Source: Actinospineispora acaciae DSM 45401 (GTDB lineage Bacteria; Actinomycetota; Actinomycetes; Mycobacteriales; Pseudonocardiaceae). From it: a stretch of 64,000 bases of DNA. The position numbers and the translations under genes were made by a program. Where the stretch lies: NCBI RefSeq assembly GCF_000620785.1, contig NZ_JIAI01000001.1, forward strand, positions 1,240,001 through 1,304,000. Direction: 5' to 3'. A model generated the notes under the pieces. The model was not told the origin of the DNA, did no database searches, and worked only from the letters and a program-made list of their open reading frames with translations. Position 1 is the first letter of the stretch, and each line of letters begins with the position of its first letter. Shown here in pieces: positions 1 to 19,646 of the stretch.

Positions 1-113
1 TGTGGAAACGGGGTGGCCCCGTGCCGCCTAACCGGCTGGAAGGCGTCTCGCACGCGGCAGACGGCGCGCGAGCCGGATAGATAGTTCAACAACACAGGAG
101 GAAGGTGCACACC

Positions 114-191
114 ATGAGCAACCACGCTCCAGCGTTCGCCATGCGTGGACCGAACGACCCCAAGCCTCCGCCAGAGCCAGCCCGCCTATAA
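114..191 (+). CDS. 25-codon small ORF ahead of methyltransferase gene
   Basis: An ATG at 114 follows a strong Shine-Dalgarno (GGAGGAAGG, about 100-108) and opens 25 codons that end in TAA at 189-191. The next codon in the same frame is the GTG of the methyltransferase, so the two are almost certainly translationally coupled. The peptide begins MSNHAPAFAMRGPND and ends in a Pro-rich PPPEPARL tail. It has no Cys, no signal peptide and no RiPP motif I recognise. It could be a leader or coupling peptide, or a substrate for the adjacent enzyme; no function can be assigned. Bases 1-113 hold no gene I can support, though the 3' end of an upstream gene could lie there. Confidence 0.45.
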   Translation: MSNHAPAFAMRGPNDPKPPPEPARL

Positions 192-1321
192 GTGACCCTC
201 GAACGGGAGCGTGCCCGGCTGGTCACCGATCTGGTGGCCGCCGGGTCGCTCGGCGACGACTGGCGGGCGGCGTTCGAGCAGGTGCCCCGCCACGAGTTCA
301 TCCCGGGCACGGTGTGGCAGGTCAGCGAGGCGGCGGGCGGGCGGCTGTTGCCGCTGCGCCGCGACACCGACCCCGACACCTGGTCGAAGTTGGCCTACCG
401 GAACGAGCCGGTCCACACGCAGGTCGATGATGGCAACCCACCGGTCGAGGGCGGATGGGAGGTCACGTCGTCCACCTCGGCGCCGAGCGTGGTCGCCACG
501 ATGCTGCACGCCCTGGACGCCGAGCCGGGCATGCGGGTGCTGGAGATCGGCGCCGGCACCGGCTGGAACGCCGCCCTGCTGGCATGGAAGGTGGGCGCCG
601 AGAACGTGACCACCGTCGAGATCGATGCGCAGCTGGTGATTCAGGCCCGTGGGTCGCTGGCCGCGGCAGGGCTCGGCAAGGTCACCGTCGTGACCGGAGA
701 TGGCACCCTCGGCTACCCGGACGCCGCGCCGTACGACCGGGTGATCGCCACCGTTGGCATCCGAGAGGTGCCCTACGCATGGGTAGCGCAGACAGCACCC
801 GGGGGCAGGCTGGTCGCTCCGCTCTACAACAGCTACCACCAACCCGGTCTACTCACCCTGGCCGCCAACGGCGACGGCACCGCGTCCGGGCGGCTGAGCT
901 GGCCGCTGTCGTTCATGGGAACACGCGCCGCCCGGGTTCCCCGTGTCGCCCCGGCGAGCATCGTCGGCGAACCGGCGGTCACCGGCGAGACCGACCTGCA
1001 CCCGCGGCTATGGGGCAGCGGACGGGACGCGGCGATGGCGATCGGCCAGCGCCTCGGCGACGGGGTGCGGTTGCAGTGGCAGAAGGGCACCGCGCCAGGG
1101 CAAGGGACGGTGTGGCTGTTCGACCCTGCTAGCCGGTCGTGGGCGTCGGTCGAGGCCGGAGAGGAACCGCCCCGTACCGGGTGCGGCAGGGCGGCCCGCG
1201 ACGGCTGTTCGACGAGGTGGCCGACGCCTACCGGTGGTGGCGCGAGGCCGGCGAACCGACGGTCACCGACTGGACGGTCGCAGTCGGACCGGATGGCCAG
1301 CGGATCACGCTGCCGGACTGA
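192..1321 (+). pseudogene. Protein-L-isoaspartate methyltransferase-like gene with -1 frameshift
   Basis: This is a SAM-dependent methyltransferase of the PCMT/PIMT superfamily, in the larger (about 375 aa) actinobacterial form. Motif I is LEIGAGTGWNAALL (about residues 117-130), preceded by the PIMT-like helix TSAPSVVATML. The GTG start directly follows the stop of the 25-codon ORF. After EEPP (about 1161-1172) the reading frame is lost. The family's usual C-terminal block (YRVRQGGPRRLFDEVADAYRWW) continues in the -1 frame from about 1172 and ends at 1321. The shift lies in a four-C run at 1170-1173, so one missing C explains it. A sequencing error, a real mutation or slippage are all possible. 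The SAM-binding core is complete before the shift. Such enzymes can repair isoaspartate or modify peptides; the substrate here is unknown. Confidence 0.75.
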
Positions 1322-1341
1322 TCGGATTCGGACTTGCTCGT

Positions 1342-11833
<10,492 letters not shown>

Positions 11834-11837
<4 letters not shown>

Positions 11838-14800
11838 ACGTCTCCCGTTCCGGCCAACATGGCGTCTACCTCGTTCTCGCTCATCTCGATGACCTTGACC
11901 GCCACGGCCGCGACGCGTTCGGCGTTCCCGCGTCCGTCCAGCAGCCGCTCGCAGGTGCCCACCGCGTCGCCGGCGGCCACGTCGTCCTCGCTCACCCGCA
12001 CGCCGGGCAGCAGCTCCCGCAGCTCCGAGGCGACCCGCCGCAGCGCCGCCGGCCCGGCCCCGGCGACCAGCACGTCCTCGTCGGGCCGGACCGGACGGCC
12101 GAGCGCCTCCCCGTAGGCCCAGGTGACCAGGCGCAGCAGCGCCGGCGCCCGGCCCCGCAGTCCGCGCACCCTCGGTGATGCCCGCCGCTCAGACACCAGC
12201 GCGGCCAGCTCGGCGCGGTCGGGCTTGCCGTTGGCGTTGAGCGGGACCGTCGGCACGCGCACCCACGCTCGCGGCACCATGTGTTCGGGCAGCTCGCGGC
12301 GCACGTGCCCGGCCAGCTCGTCGTCCTCGACCCGCCCGCGCACGGTGAGCACCGCCGCCAGGCCGTCGTGCGAGGGGTCGTCCTCCGCGCCACCGACCGG
12401 CAGCACCACCGCGGCGGTCACCTCCGGATGCCGGGTGAGGACGCCCTCGACCTCGCCCGGCTCGATGCGCATCCCGCGCACCTTGACGATCGCATCGGTC
12501 CGCCCGACGAACTCGATGGTGCCGTCCGGCAGGTAGCGCCCCAGGTCGCCGGTCCGGAACGCCCGCACCCGCCCGCCACCCGCTGCGTCGATGTCCACAA
12601 AGGACTCGGCGGTCAGCGCGGCGTCGCCCCGGTAACCCAGCGCCACGCCGGCGCCGACGCAGTACATCCGCCCCGGCACCAGGTCGGGGCGGTCGTGGCC
12701 GCGATGGTCCAGGATGCGGTAGCCGTTGCCCGGGATCGGCCGCCCGTAGGGCACCGGGCCGTCGGCGTCCGGGTCGACCCGCGCCCAGATGTTCCACAGC
12801 GTCGTCTCGGTGGGGCCGCCGACCGAGACGATCGTGACAAGCCCGACCGCCCCCGCCAGCTCGCGGACCAGCGAGCGCGGGATCCAGTCGCCGCCGAGGA
12901 ACACCAGCCGCAGCGAGGCGAGGTCACCGGGCGCGGCGACGTCCAGCGTCATCCGCATCATCGCCGGCACCGAGTTCCACACCGTGATCCCCCGGGTCCG
13001 CACCAGCTCCGCCCACGCGACGGCGTCGCGGTCCGCCTCGGCCTCGGGCAGCACCAGCGTGGCGCCGGCGGCCAGCGTGCCGAACACGTCGAACACCGAC
13101 ATGTCGTGGTGCAGCGCCGTCACCCCCAGCACCCGGTCCCCGGGGCCGATCCCCCACCGCCGCACCGTGGCGAGCAGGCAGCAGACGACGCCCCGGTGGC
13201 CCACCTCCACGCCCTTGGGCCGCCCGGTCGACCCGGACGTGAACAGCACGTACGCCGGGTCGCCCGGATCGGGACGCACCGGCTCGAACCCCCGGCCCTG
13301 CGGCAGCTCGTCCGCGTCAGACACAACAAGGCGAGGCGAGCCGGCCCGCAGCACCGCCGCCACCCTCGGGGCCGGGGCGGCCGGGTCGATCGGCAGGTAC
13401 GCCGCGCCGGCGAGCACCGTGCCCAACACCGCCAGCAGCCGGGGCACCCCCGGCGGCAGCAGGACGGCCACCGTGTCCCCCGGCCCGACGCCCCTCGCGC
13501 GCAGCCCGCTCGCCACCCGGGCGGCACGCTCGCCCAGCTCGGCGTAGCTCAGGGTGGTGTCGCCGCACACCACGGCGGGCTCGGACCGGTCCGCCCGCAG
13601 CGCCCGCTCGACCAGCTCGGTCAGCGTCGCCGGCCCCGGCGGCGGATCGGGCTCCGGCGCGGCGCGGCGGGCGAGCATCGCCTCCGGCACACGCACCAGC
13701 TCGGCGCGCCGCCACGCCTCGTCGTCCGCGCCGAGGGCGTCCAGCGCGGCGCCGAACGCGGACCTCAGCTCGTCCACCAGCCCCGGCGCGTACAGCTCGT
13801 CGACCGAATCCCACTCCAGGACCAGGCCGCCGCCGTCCAGGTTCGCCCGCAGGTCCAGGCCGACCTGCGGGGTCTGCGCCACGCCGCCGACCCGGCGCGC
13901 CAGCCCCGACCACGCCGGCTCGCCGCCGCCCCAGGAGAGCATGCTGGTGAACACCACCGGCGCCAGCGCGGTCCCCAGCTCGCCGCGCGCCCTGGCCAGC
14001 CCGCGCAGCACGTCGACGCCGTCCACCCCGCCGTGCTCGACGTCGGTCCAGAGCCGTCGCTGCAGGGCCGCGGCCCGCTCGGCGAACGTGGAGCGCTCGT
14101 CCCGGTGGTCGACCTCCAGCAGCGAGAACGTCGACAGCGGGCCGACCAGCTCGCCGACCCCCGGGTGCAGCCCGGTCCGCCGGCCGCCCCTCGGCACGTT
14201 CAGCAGCAGGTGCGGCTCGCGCGACCAGCGCACCAGCACCTCCGCGAACACGCTCACCAGCAGCCCCACCGGCATCAGTCGGTGCGCGGCAGCCCGCTTG
14301 CGCAACCGCGCCCAGTCCTCGGCCGGCACCCGCTGGAGCCGGCGGGTGAACCGGGGGCGGCGCACCTCGGCGGCCGGCCGCCCGGCGGGCAGCGCCGGCG
14401 CCCTGGGCAGCGTTGCCAGCCGCCGCTCCCAGTACCGTTCGTGCTCCACCGGGGCCCGCTGCCCGGCGGCCAGGCGCGCGTACTCGGCGAACCCGATCCC
14501 GCACTCCGGCAACTCGGCCCCAGGATCCCGGTAGAGCACCGCGGCCTCGTCGATCAGCCTCTGCAGGCTCGCGCCGTCCATGACCAGCGCGTCCACGCTC
14601 ACGAACAGCCGCGTCACCCCGCCCGGCAACAGCGCCGCCACCAGGTGGAACAGCGGGCGCCCGTCCAGCGGGATCACCTCGTGCGACAGGCGCTCCCACA
14701 GGGCGTCAAGCTCCCGATCGCCCGCCCTCGTCAGGTCCACCCGCTCGACCAGCGGCGCCGGCGGCACCGGCCCGACCCGCTGGGTGGCGGAGTCGGGATC

Positions 14801-14998
14801 GATCACCAGGCGCAGCGCGTCGTGCCGCTCCACCAGCCGCCGGCAGGCCGACTCGAGCCGGTCCACGTCGAGCGGACCCTCGACCACGATGCACTGGTGC
14901 GTGGAGACGTTGCCCAGCTCCAGCCCGTCCCCCCGGCCCACCACGTACGCCTGCTGCAGCGCGGTGAGCGGGAACGGCTCCCCCCACGAGCCCGCCAC
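11834..14998 (-). CDS. NRPS Cy-A protein with inactive carrier domain
   Basis: This 1054-aa NRPS starts with a heterocyclisation (Cy) domain. The catalytic HHxxxDG is replaced by the Cy signature DALVMDGAS (DxxxxDxxS) near residue 136. It is preceded by the typical FPLTALQQAYVVGR and followed by VVFTSMLSW. An A domain follows (SGSTGRPKG near 591). Its specificity residues, read by eye, are DMFNFGVLW, of the Cys/Thr/Ser class that partners Cy domains. The C-terminal region (about 960-1020) aligns with a carrier domain, but where GGDSL should be it reads GAGPA, so there is no phosphopantetheine serine. The expected product is an aryl-oxazoline or -thiazoline. The acceptor carrier would be T1 of the next protein, reminiscent of the A-C-PCP order in VibF. 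It overlaps the large NRPS by 4 bp. Confidence 0.93.
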
Positions 14999-15002
14999 GC
15001 GG

Positions 15003-16106
15003 TCACCCCCATCCCCCGTTGTCGGTGCGCTCCCGGCGCCGCCGCACGGCGTGCGCGAGGGCGTCCAGGCAGCGCTCGGTCTCCGCCCAGCCCAGGCAGG
15101 CGTCCGTGACGCTCACGCCGTAGCGCAGCTCGCCACCGCCCGGGGCCAACCGCTGGCAGCCGGGCTCCAAAAAGGACTCGATCATGACGCCGAACAGGCC
15201 CCGCTGCCGCCGGGCCACCTGCTCGGCCAGGTTCGCGACGACCAGCGGCTGCCGGCGGTGGTCCTTGCCGCTGTTGCCGTGCGAGGCGTCGACCACCACC
15301 CGCGCCGGCAACCCGGCCGCCTCCAGGACCCGCACCGCGGCGGTGACCGAGGCGGCGTCGTAGTTGGGCTCGCGCCCGCCGCGCAACACGACGTGACAGG
15401 CCGGGTTCCCGTGCCCGGCCAGCACCACCGGCGTGCCGTCGGCGCCGAGCCCGGGGTAGGTGTGCGTCGCCGAGGCGCTCCGCACGGCCGACGCCGCCAC
15501 GCCGACGTCACCGTCCAGCGTGTTCTTCATCCCGACCGGGATGGGCACGCCCGAGGCGAGCTGCCGGTGCGGCTGGCTGGCGACGGTCCGCGCGCCGATC
15601 GCGCCCCAGGACAGCAGGTCGAGCACGAACGGGGCGAGGAACGGGTCGACGAACTCGTAGGCCAGCGGGAGGCCGGTCGACGCGGCGGTGGTCAGGAACC
15701 GCCGGCCCACCTCCAACCCGAGCGCGAGGTCCTCGCGCCCGTCCAGGCCGGGATCGTGCAACAGCCCCTTCCAGCCCAGCTCGCTGCGCGGCTTCTCCAG
15801 ATAGGCCCGCAGCACCAGGAGCAGCTCGCCGGCATGCCCGGCCGCCGCGACCGACAACCGCGACGCGTAGTCCAAGGTGGCCACCGGGTCGTGCACCGAG
15901 CACGGGCCGACCACGACCAGCAGGCGGTCGTCGACCCCCTCGACGATGTCCCGCACGGCCCGGCGGTTCGCCGCGACCCGGCGCCGCGTCTCGGCATCGA
16001 CATCGAACCGGGCGGCGAGCACCGAGGGCGCGGGCAGCGCCGTGACCGTCTCGGCGCGCCCATCGGCGATGGTCACCATCAACGCACGGACAGCGTCGGC
16101 AGCCAC
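15003..16106 (-). CDS. DAHP synthase, class I (AroF/G type), siderophore-associated
   Basis: This is 3-deoxy-7-phosphoheptulonate synthase, which condenses PEP and erythrose-4-phosphate as the first step of the shikimate pathway. The 367-aa length is close to E. coli AroF/G/H. Signature blocks are VVVGPCSVHDP (about residue 63), YLEKPRSELGWKGLLHDP, GARTVASQPHRQLASGVPIP and VDASHGNSGKDHR (metal and substrate binding). Most actinomycetes use a class II enzyme for housekeeping, and extra class I copies are often found in gene clusters making chorismate-derived products. It is the first gene of the operon, 4 bp before the Cy-A NRPS, behind an iron box. This suggests it boosts chorismate supply for the aryl cap during iron starvation. 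The ATG at 16106 gives the family's normal N-terminus. Confidence 0.95.
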   Translation of the reverse strand: MAADAVRALMVTIADGRAETVTALPAPSVLAARFDVDAETRRRVAANRRAVRDIVEGVDDRLLVVVGPCSVHDPVATLDYASRLSVAAAGHAGELLLVLRAYLEKPRSELGWKGLLHDPGLDGREDLALGLEVGRRFLTTAASTGLPLAYEFVDPFLAPFVLDLLSWGAIGARTVASQPHRQLASGVPIPVGMKNTLDGDVGVAASAVRSASATHTYPGLGADGTPVVLAGHGNPACHVVLRGGREPNYDAASVTAAVRVLEAAGLPARVVVDASHGNSGKDHRRQPLVVANLAEQVARRQRGLFGVMIESFLEPGCQRLAPGGGELRYGVSVTDACLGWAETERCLDALAHAVRRRRERTDNGGWG

Positions 16107-16232
16107 CCCGTACGCGCATGCCCCTGATCAGCCGATGCACACGCCGTGATCTCGAACGACAACTGCCAGCCCCTCTTCCCGGTCATTGCCTTGACGTCAC
16201 CCTGAGTAATCGGACATCACGAATGAGCAGCG

Positions 16233-16251
16233 GTAAGTTAGGCTAACCTAA
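16233..16251. promoter_or_regulatory. Iron box (IdeR/DmdR operator) of siderophore operon
   Basis: The 19 bases match the actinobacterial iron-box consensus TTAGGTTAGGCTAACCTAA at 17 positions, including an uninterrupted TTAGGCTAACCTAA at 16238-16251. The site is about 130 bp upstream of the DAHP-synthase start, the first gene of the NRPS operon. It should bring the operon under Fe(II)-dependent repression by an IdeR/DmdR protein. Confidence 0.88.
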
Positions 16252-16374
16252 TCAGATAGTGCGCGGAAGGGCCGCGCGGCGGAGTCGGCGGCGTCACACC
16301 GTCACACCGTCACGCCGGAGCGCGGCGCACCGAGGCTGGCCCCGGCGCGCCGCGCCGCCGAACGGGGTCGGGGG

Positions 16375-16650
16375 TCAGATACCGATCAGGGCGAGCAGTC
16401 CGGTGACGAAGTTCTTCACGCCACCCACCAGTCCGCCGCCGGCGCCACCGCCGCCGGCCGCGCCCGCCGAGCCGCCGCCGGCCGCTCCTCCGGCGGCCCC
16501 ACCGGCGTCCGCGGCGGCCGCAACGGGGGCGACCGCCGCGCTGGTGACCGCGGCGTCCGGGGTGGCGGCGCTCGCGGTGCCGGCCCCGATGAGCAGCGCC
16601 GCCGCAACGGCGGCGACGGACGTCACGGTGGTACGAACGATACGGTGCAC
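16375..16650 (-). CDS. Small secreted Ala/Gly-rich protein, putatively iron-regulated
   Basis: This 91-aa protein has a clear Sec signal peptide (MHRIVRTTVTSVAAVAAALL... with cleavage after ASA, about residue 28). A low-complexity Ala/Gly stretch of about 45 residues follows. The C-terminus is amphipathic or hydrophobic (GGLVGGVKNFVTGLLALIGI). It has no Cys and no recognised domain. The RBS GGAGGA lies a few bases before the ATG. A degenerate iron box sits 71-89 bp upstream. The hydrophobic tail suggests surface or membrane association, or a small amphipathic peptide. It is adjacent to the siderophore operon but in a separate transcription unit. The real length and start look secure; the function is unknown. 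Confidence 0.72.
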   Translation of the reverse strand: MHRIVRTTVTSVAAVAAALLIGAGTASAATPDAAVTSAAVAPVAAAADAGGAAGGAAGGGSAGAAGGGGAGGGLVGGVKNFVTGLLALIGI

Positions 16651-16720
16651 AGATCCTCCTGGTTCACTCGATGGCGCGGCGCCTTACCGCGCACCATCGA
16701 CCTTCCCCGCATCGATCAAC

Positions 16721-16739
16721 TTAGGATAGGCATACTTTA
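16721..16739. promoter_or_regulatory. Weak candidate iron box
   Basis: The site TTAGGATAGGCATACTTTA matches the 19-bp iron-box consensus at 14 positions, with the left half almost intact. It is 71-89 bp upstream of the small secreted protein gene on the minus strand and 185 bp before the divergent lipoprotein gene. It would place the secreted protein in the iron regulon, but a score this low needs experimental support. Confidence 0.5.
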
Positions 16740-16923
16740 GTAGGTCTCGTGAAGGAGCTGGTCAACGGCGCGCGGCATCGGCGATAAGGCACTCTTGGGT
16801 GACGAAAGACGTGTCCCCCGCCCGGCGGGCCTCCCCGCCACCGGGCCGCCCGACGGGGACCTCTCCCGACCGGCGCGGAATACCGTCCACACTATCCGAC
16901 GGTGACGACTACGCGGTGCGGGG

Positions 16924-17562
16924 ATGAGCGCCATGTCGAACGTGACCAGTTCCGTCCGTGCGCTCGCGGCGGTGCTCCTCATGCTCTCGCTGACGTTGTC
17001 GGGCTGCTCGTTCTCGGTCTGGACCACCGGCCCGTCCACCCCGGTCAGTTCGCGACCGACGTACGGAGTCCCGCCGTCCACCTCGACAGCGCCCCCGGCG
17101 CCGGGAAACGCCCGGTTCGACCGGCCGGACTATGCCGTCCGTTTCGACTATCCGCGGCATCTCCAGATGCGCACGGACGTCGGATACGACGAGACGGCGG
17201 GAGCGAGTCCGGACGCCCTCGTCGCGCTCATGCTCGACGACGACAATGCGATCATGGTGGAACGGCGCGAGCTTCGGTACGCCGTCACCGACGCAAACCT
17301 GAACCGGGTCAGGCTGGAGAGCGACCAGGTCGTCTCCCAGCTCGCGGGCACGGTCGTGCACGGAACCGAGGTCGAGGTGGCCGGGCTCCCTGGCCTGGAG
17401 TACATGATCTCGCTCGCCTCGCCCCCGCCCATCCGCAGCCGGTACGTGTCGATGTTCGACGGCGCCACCGAGTACACGCTCAACTGCCAGTCGACCGAGC
17501 GGCACCGTCCGGAGATGGACGCCGCCTGCCGGACCGCGCTGGCGACGCTGCACCACCGCTGA
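16924..17562 (+). CDS. Putative lipoprotein, unknown function
   Basis: This 212-aa protein has a lipoprotein signal peptide. A short positively charged start precedes AALLLML-type hydrophobic residues and the lipobox LSGC (Cys about residue 28). A Pro/Ser/Thr-rich linker (about 35-60) follows, and then a folded domain beginning NARFDRPDYAVRFDYP. This domain resembles actinobacterial lipoproteins of the PsbP/LpqN-like type (amphipathic strands, a Cys in the last third). I could not name a family with certainty. A second possible ATG lies three codons downstream (16933). The stop lies in the first of three 11-bp-spaced direct repeats. Confidence 0.7.
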   Translation: MSAMSNVTSSVRALAAVLLMLSLTLSGCSFSVWTTGPSTPVSSRPTYGVPPSTSTAPPAPGNARFDRPDYAVRFDYPRHLQMRTDVGYDETAGASPDALVALMLDDDNAIMVERRELRYAVTDANLNRVRLESDQVVSQLAGTVVHGTEVEVAGLPGLEYMISLASPPPIRSRYVSMFDGATEYTLNCQSTERHRPEMDAACRTALATLHHR

Positions 17563-17589
17563 GTCACGGCTGAGTCACCGCTGAGTCAC
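17558..17589. repeat. Three direct copies of GCTGAGTCAC, 11-bp period
   Basis: Copies start at 17558, 17569 and 17580. The stop codon of the lipoprotein gene is in copy one. The stop of the convergent Lrp-type gene, read on the minus strand, is in copy three. The array probably reflects small tandem duplication at a gene junction rather than a regulatory site. Confidence 0.75.
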
Positions 17590-18596
17590 CGCTGGGCGTC
17601 CGGGAACGGGGACGGCGCGAGCCCCAGCGCGCGGGCCATGCCGACCGCGAAGTGGTCGATCACGCCCTGCGCGGTGGCGACGTACTCGTCGCCCACCGAC
17701 ATCGGGCGGTCGTAGTACAGGCTCACGGTGGCGAGCAGGGTGGGGCCGTAGAGCATCGGCAGGGTGAGCAGCGTGACGTATCCCTCGGCCACCACCAGGT
17801 CGTGCGCGGCCGCCATCAGCGGGTCGACGCGGGCGTCGGCGACCAGCACGTGCTGGCGGGTGTCCCAGACCCGCTTGATGACGCCCTCGATCCGGCCGTC
17901 GCGGATGCGGGCGGTCAGCGCCTCGAAGTAGGGCTCGGAGATGCCGCGGCGCCTGGCCGGGGCGGCCGGCCGGTCGCGGTCCCCCGGCCGGGCGGTGGTG
18001 ATCATCGCGCGGTCCGCGCCGAGGCCGTCGGTCACGGCGTCGCAGATCCGCTCGGCGAGCTCGTCGAACCCCCCGTGCGGGTTCGGGGCGATCATCAGCG
18101 CGGCCAGCGTCTCGGTGTCGACGCTCGGCCCGGCCGGACGGCCGCCCCGAGCCGGCGCCCCGACCTCGTGGATGAGGTGGCAGGGGTGGGCCGCGCGGAT
18201 GCCGGGATGCGCGTCGAGCGCCCGCGCCCGGAACCGCAGCGCCTCGGCATCGTCCGGGAACGACGCCGCGACCAGCACGTCGGCCGACCCGGTCACCAGG
18301 TGCACCCGGGTGACCTCCGGCCGGTCGGCCAGGGACTCGGCAACCGGGAAGCGCTGCCCGGGCTCGGTCTCGACCAGGTAGACCATCCGGCTGCGGTGTC
18401 GGGGGTCGTCCAGCTCCGCGGTCACGGTCAGCCCGTGCTCCTCGGCGAGGCGGGCGATGCGGGCGCGCACCGTCTTCTCCGAGATCCCGACCCGCCTGGC
18501 CAGCTCGACGTTCGACGCGCGCCCGTCCTGGCGCAACGCGGCCACCAGCGCCCGGTCCACCTCGTCGAGCTCGCTGCGACGGATCCGCCCGGCCAT
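17586..18596 (-). CDS. Lrp/AsnC-family regulator with C-terminal GAF-like domain
   Basis: This 336-aa regulator has an AsnC-type HTH at the N-terminus (LDEVDRALVAALRQDGRASNVELARRVGISEKTVRARI). A RAM-like ligand region (about 70-150) and a GAF-type domain (about 165-330) follow. Classical Lrp proteins end near residue 160, so the GAF extension is the unusual part and suggests sensing of an aromatic or small acid ligand. The ATG at 18596 has GGGGGTG upstream and is preferred over a GTG at 18626. It is divergent from the MBL/FAH/acyl-CoA-ligase operon, with a long palindrome between them, so it is the likely local regulator. Confidence 0.85.
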   Translation of the reverse strand: MAGRIRRSELDEVDRALVAALRQDGRASNVELARRVGISEKTVRARIARLAEEHGLTVTAELDDPRHRSRMVYLVETEPGQRFPVAESLADRPEVTRVHLVTGSADVLVAASFPDDAEALRFRARALDAHPGIRAAHPCHLIHEVGAPARGGRPAGPSVDTETLAALMIAPNPHGGFDELAERICDAVTDGLGADRAMITTARPGDRDRPAAPARRRGISEPYFEALTARIRDGRIEGVIKRVWDTRQHVLVADARVDPLMAAAHDLVVAEGYVTLLTLPMLYGPTLLATVSLYYDRPMSVGDEYVATAQGVIDHFAVGMARALGLAPSPFPDAQR

Positions 18597-18632
18597 CTTG
18601 ACACCCCCGACTTCGGCCCGTGACACTCATTG

Positions 18633-18666
18633 ATATCGGCATTAATCGTACCAATAACGCCGATAT
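18633..18666. promoter_or_regulatory. 34-bp palindromic operator in divergent intergenic region
   Basis: Arms ATATCGGC (18633-18640) and GCCGATAT (18659-18666) are perfectly inverted. The whole 34 bp is symmetric at 28 positions around a central GTAC. The site lies between the Lrp/GAF regulator (start 18596) and the metallo-beta-lactamase gene (start 18690), the expected place for autoregulation and control of the divergent operon. Confidence 0.75.
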
Positions 18667-18689
18667 TCGACCCTTTCGAAGGAGCCGTC

Positions 18690-19646
18690 ATGAGCTACCG
18701 CAAGGGCCTGCACGACCTCGGCGACGGCTGTCACGCCTGGTTGCTGCCGGACGGAAGCTGGGGCTGGAGCAACTCCGGCCTGGTCACCGGCTCGGGTGCC
18801 TCGCTGATGGTCGACACGCTGTTCGACCTCGCGCTGACCCGGGAGATGCTGGCCGGGATCGCGCCGGTGACCGATGCCCATCCGGTCCGGGCCCTGGTCA
18901 ACACGCACTCCGACGGCGACCACGTGTTCGGCAACGAGCTGCTCGCCGAGCGCGACGTGGAGATCATCGCCTCCGCTGCGGCCGCCGAGCTGATGACCCA
19001 GGACGCGGTGGAGGCGCTGGCCAGGCAGAAGAAGCTGGGCGGCGTGATCGGGGAGTTCGCCAGGCACATCTTCGCGCCGTTCGAGTTCGAGGGCATCACC
19101 GCGACCGGCCCGCACCGGGTGTTCACCGGTGAGACGGCGCTCGACGTGGGCGGGCGCGAGGTGCGGCTGATCCAGGTCGGGCCGGCGCACACCCCGGGCG
19201 ACGCCCTGGTGCACGTGCCCGACGCGCGGCTGCTCTACGCCGGGGACATCCTGTTCGTCGGGGGCACCCCGATCGCCTGGGCCGGCCCGATCGAGCGCTG
19301 GATCGGCGCGCTGGACCGCATCCTGGACATGGACGTGACCACCATCGTGCCCGGTCACGGCCCGGTCAGCGGGAAGCCCGAGGTCGCGGCGATGCGGGAG
19401 TACCTGGTGTTCGTGCGCGCCGAGGCCCGCAAGCGGTTCGAGGACGGCATGTCCGTCGACGACGCGATCGCCTCCATCGACCTGGGCCGCTGGGCCGGCA
19501 TGCCCGAACACGGGCGCCTGGCGCAGAACGTGCTCAACGTCTACCAGCAGCTCGACCCGGCGCTGCCCCGCCCGGAGCGGCTGACCGTGCTGGAGCGGAT
19601 CGCCGTGCTGGAGGGCTTCGGCGCTCCGGAGGAGGTGGCGGGCTGA
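18690..19646 (+). CDS. Metallo-beta-lactamase-fold hydrolase
   Basis: This 318-aa MBL-fold enzyme shows the metal-binding series VNTHSDGDHVFGN (an HxxxxDH variant, about residues 72-82), GPAHTPGD, LLYAGDILF and VPGHGPV, consistent with a two-metal hydrolase. It resembles the SoxH/quinoprotein-relay-like subgroup of MBL proteins. The RBS GGAG precedes the ATG. It is the first gene of a tight three-gene operon (1-bp overlap with FAH, 5-bp gap to the ligase). A role in hydrolysing a thioester or lactone intermediate of an organic-acid catabolic route is inference only. Confidence 0.88.
   Translation: MSYRKGLHDLGDGCHAWLLPDGSWGWSNSGLVTGSGASLMVDTLFDLALTREMLAGIAPVTDAHPVRALVNTHSDGDHVFGNELLAERDVEIIASAAAAELMTQDAVEALARQKKLGGVIGEFARHIFAPFEFEGITATGPHRVFTGETALDVGGREVRLIQVGPAHTPGDALVHVPDARLLYAGDILFVGGTPIAWAGPIERWIGALDRILDMDVTTIVPGHGPVSGKPEVAAMREYLVFVRAEARKRFEDGMSVDDAIASIDLGRWAGMPEHGRLAQNVLNVYQQLDPALPRPERLTVLERIAVLEGFGAPEEVAG

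Noticed and set aside
1168..1175. Programmed -1 ribosomal frameshift signal
   Set aside because: No slippery heptamer of the X-XXY-YYZ kind and no clear downstream pseudoknot; a missing C is simpler, though not excluded.
17558..17589. Possible CRISPR-like repeat
   Set aside because: Only three 10-bp units with 1-bp gaps, no spacers and no cas genes; a simple tandem duplication.
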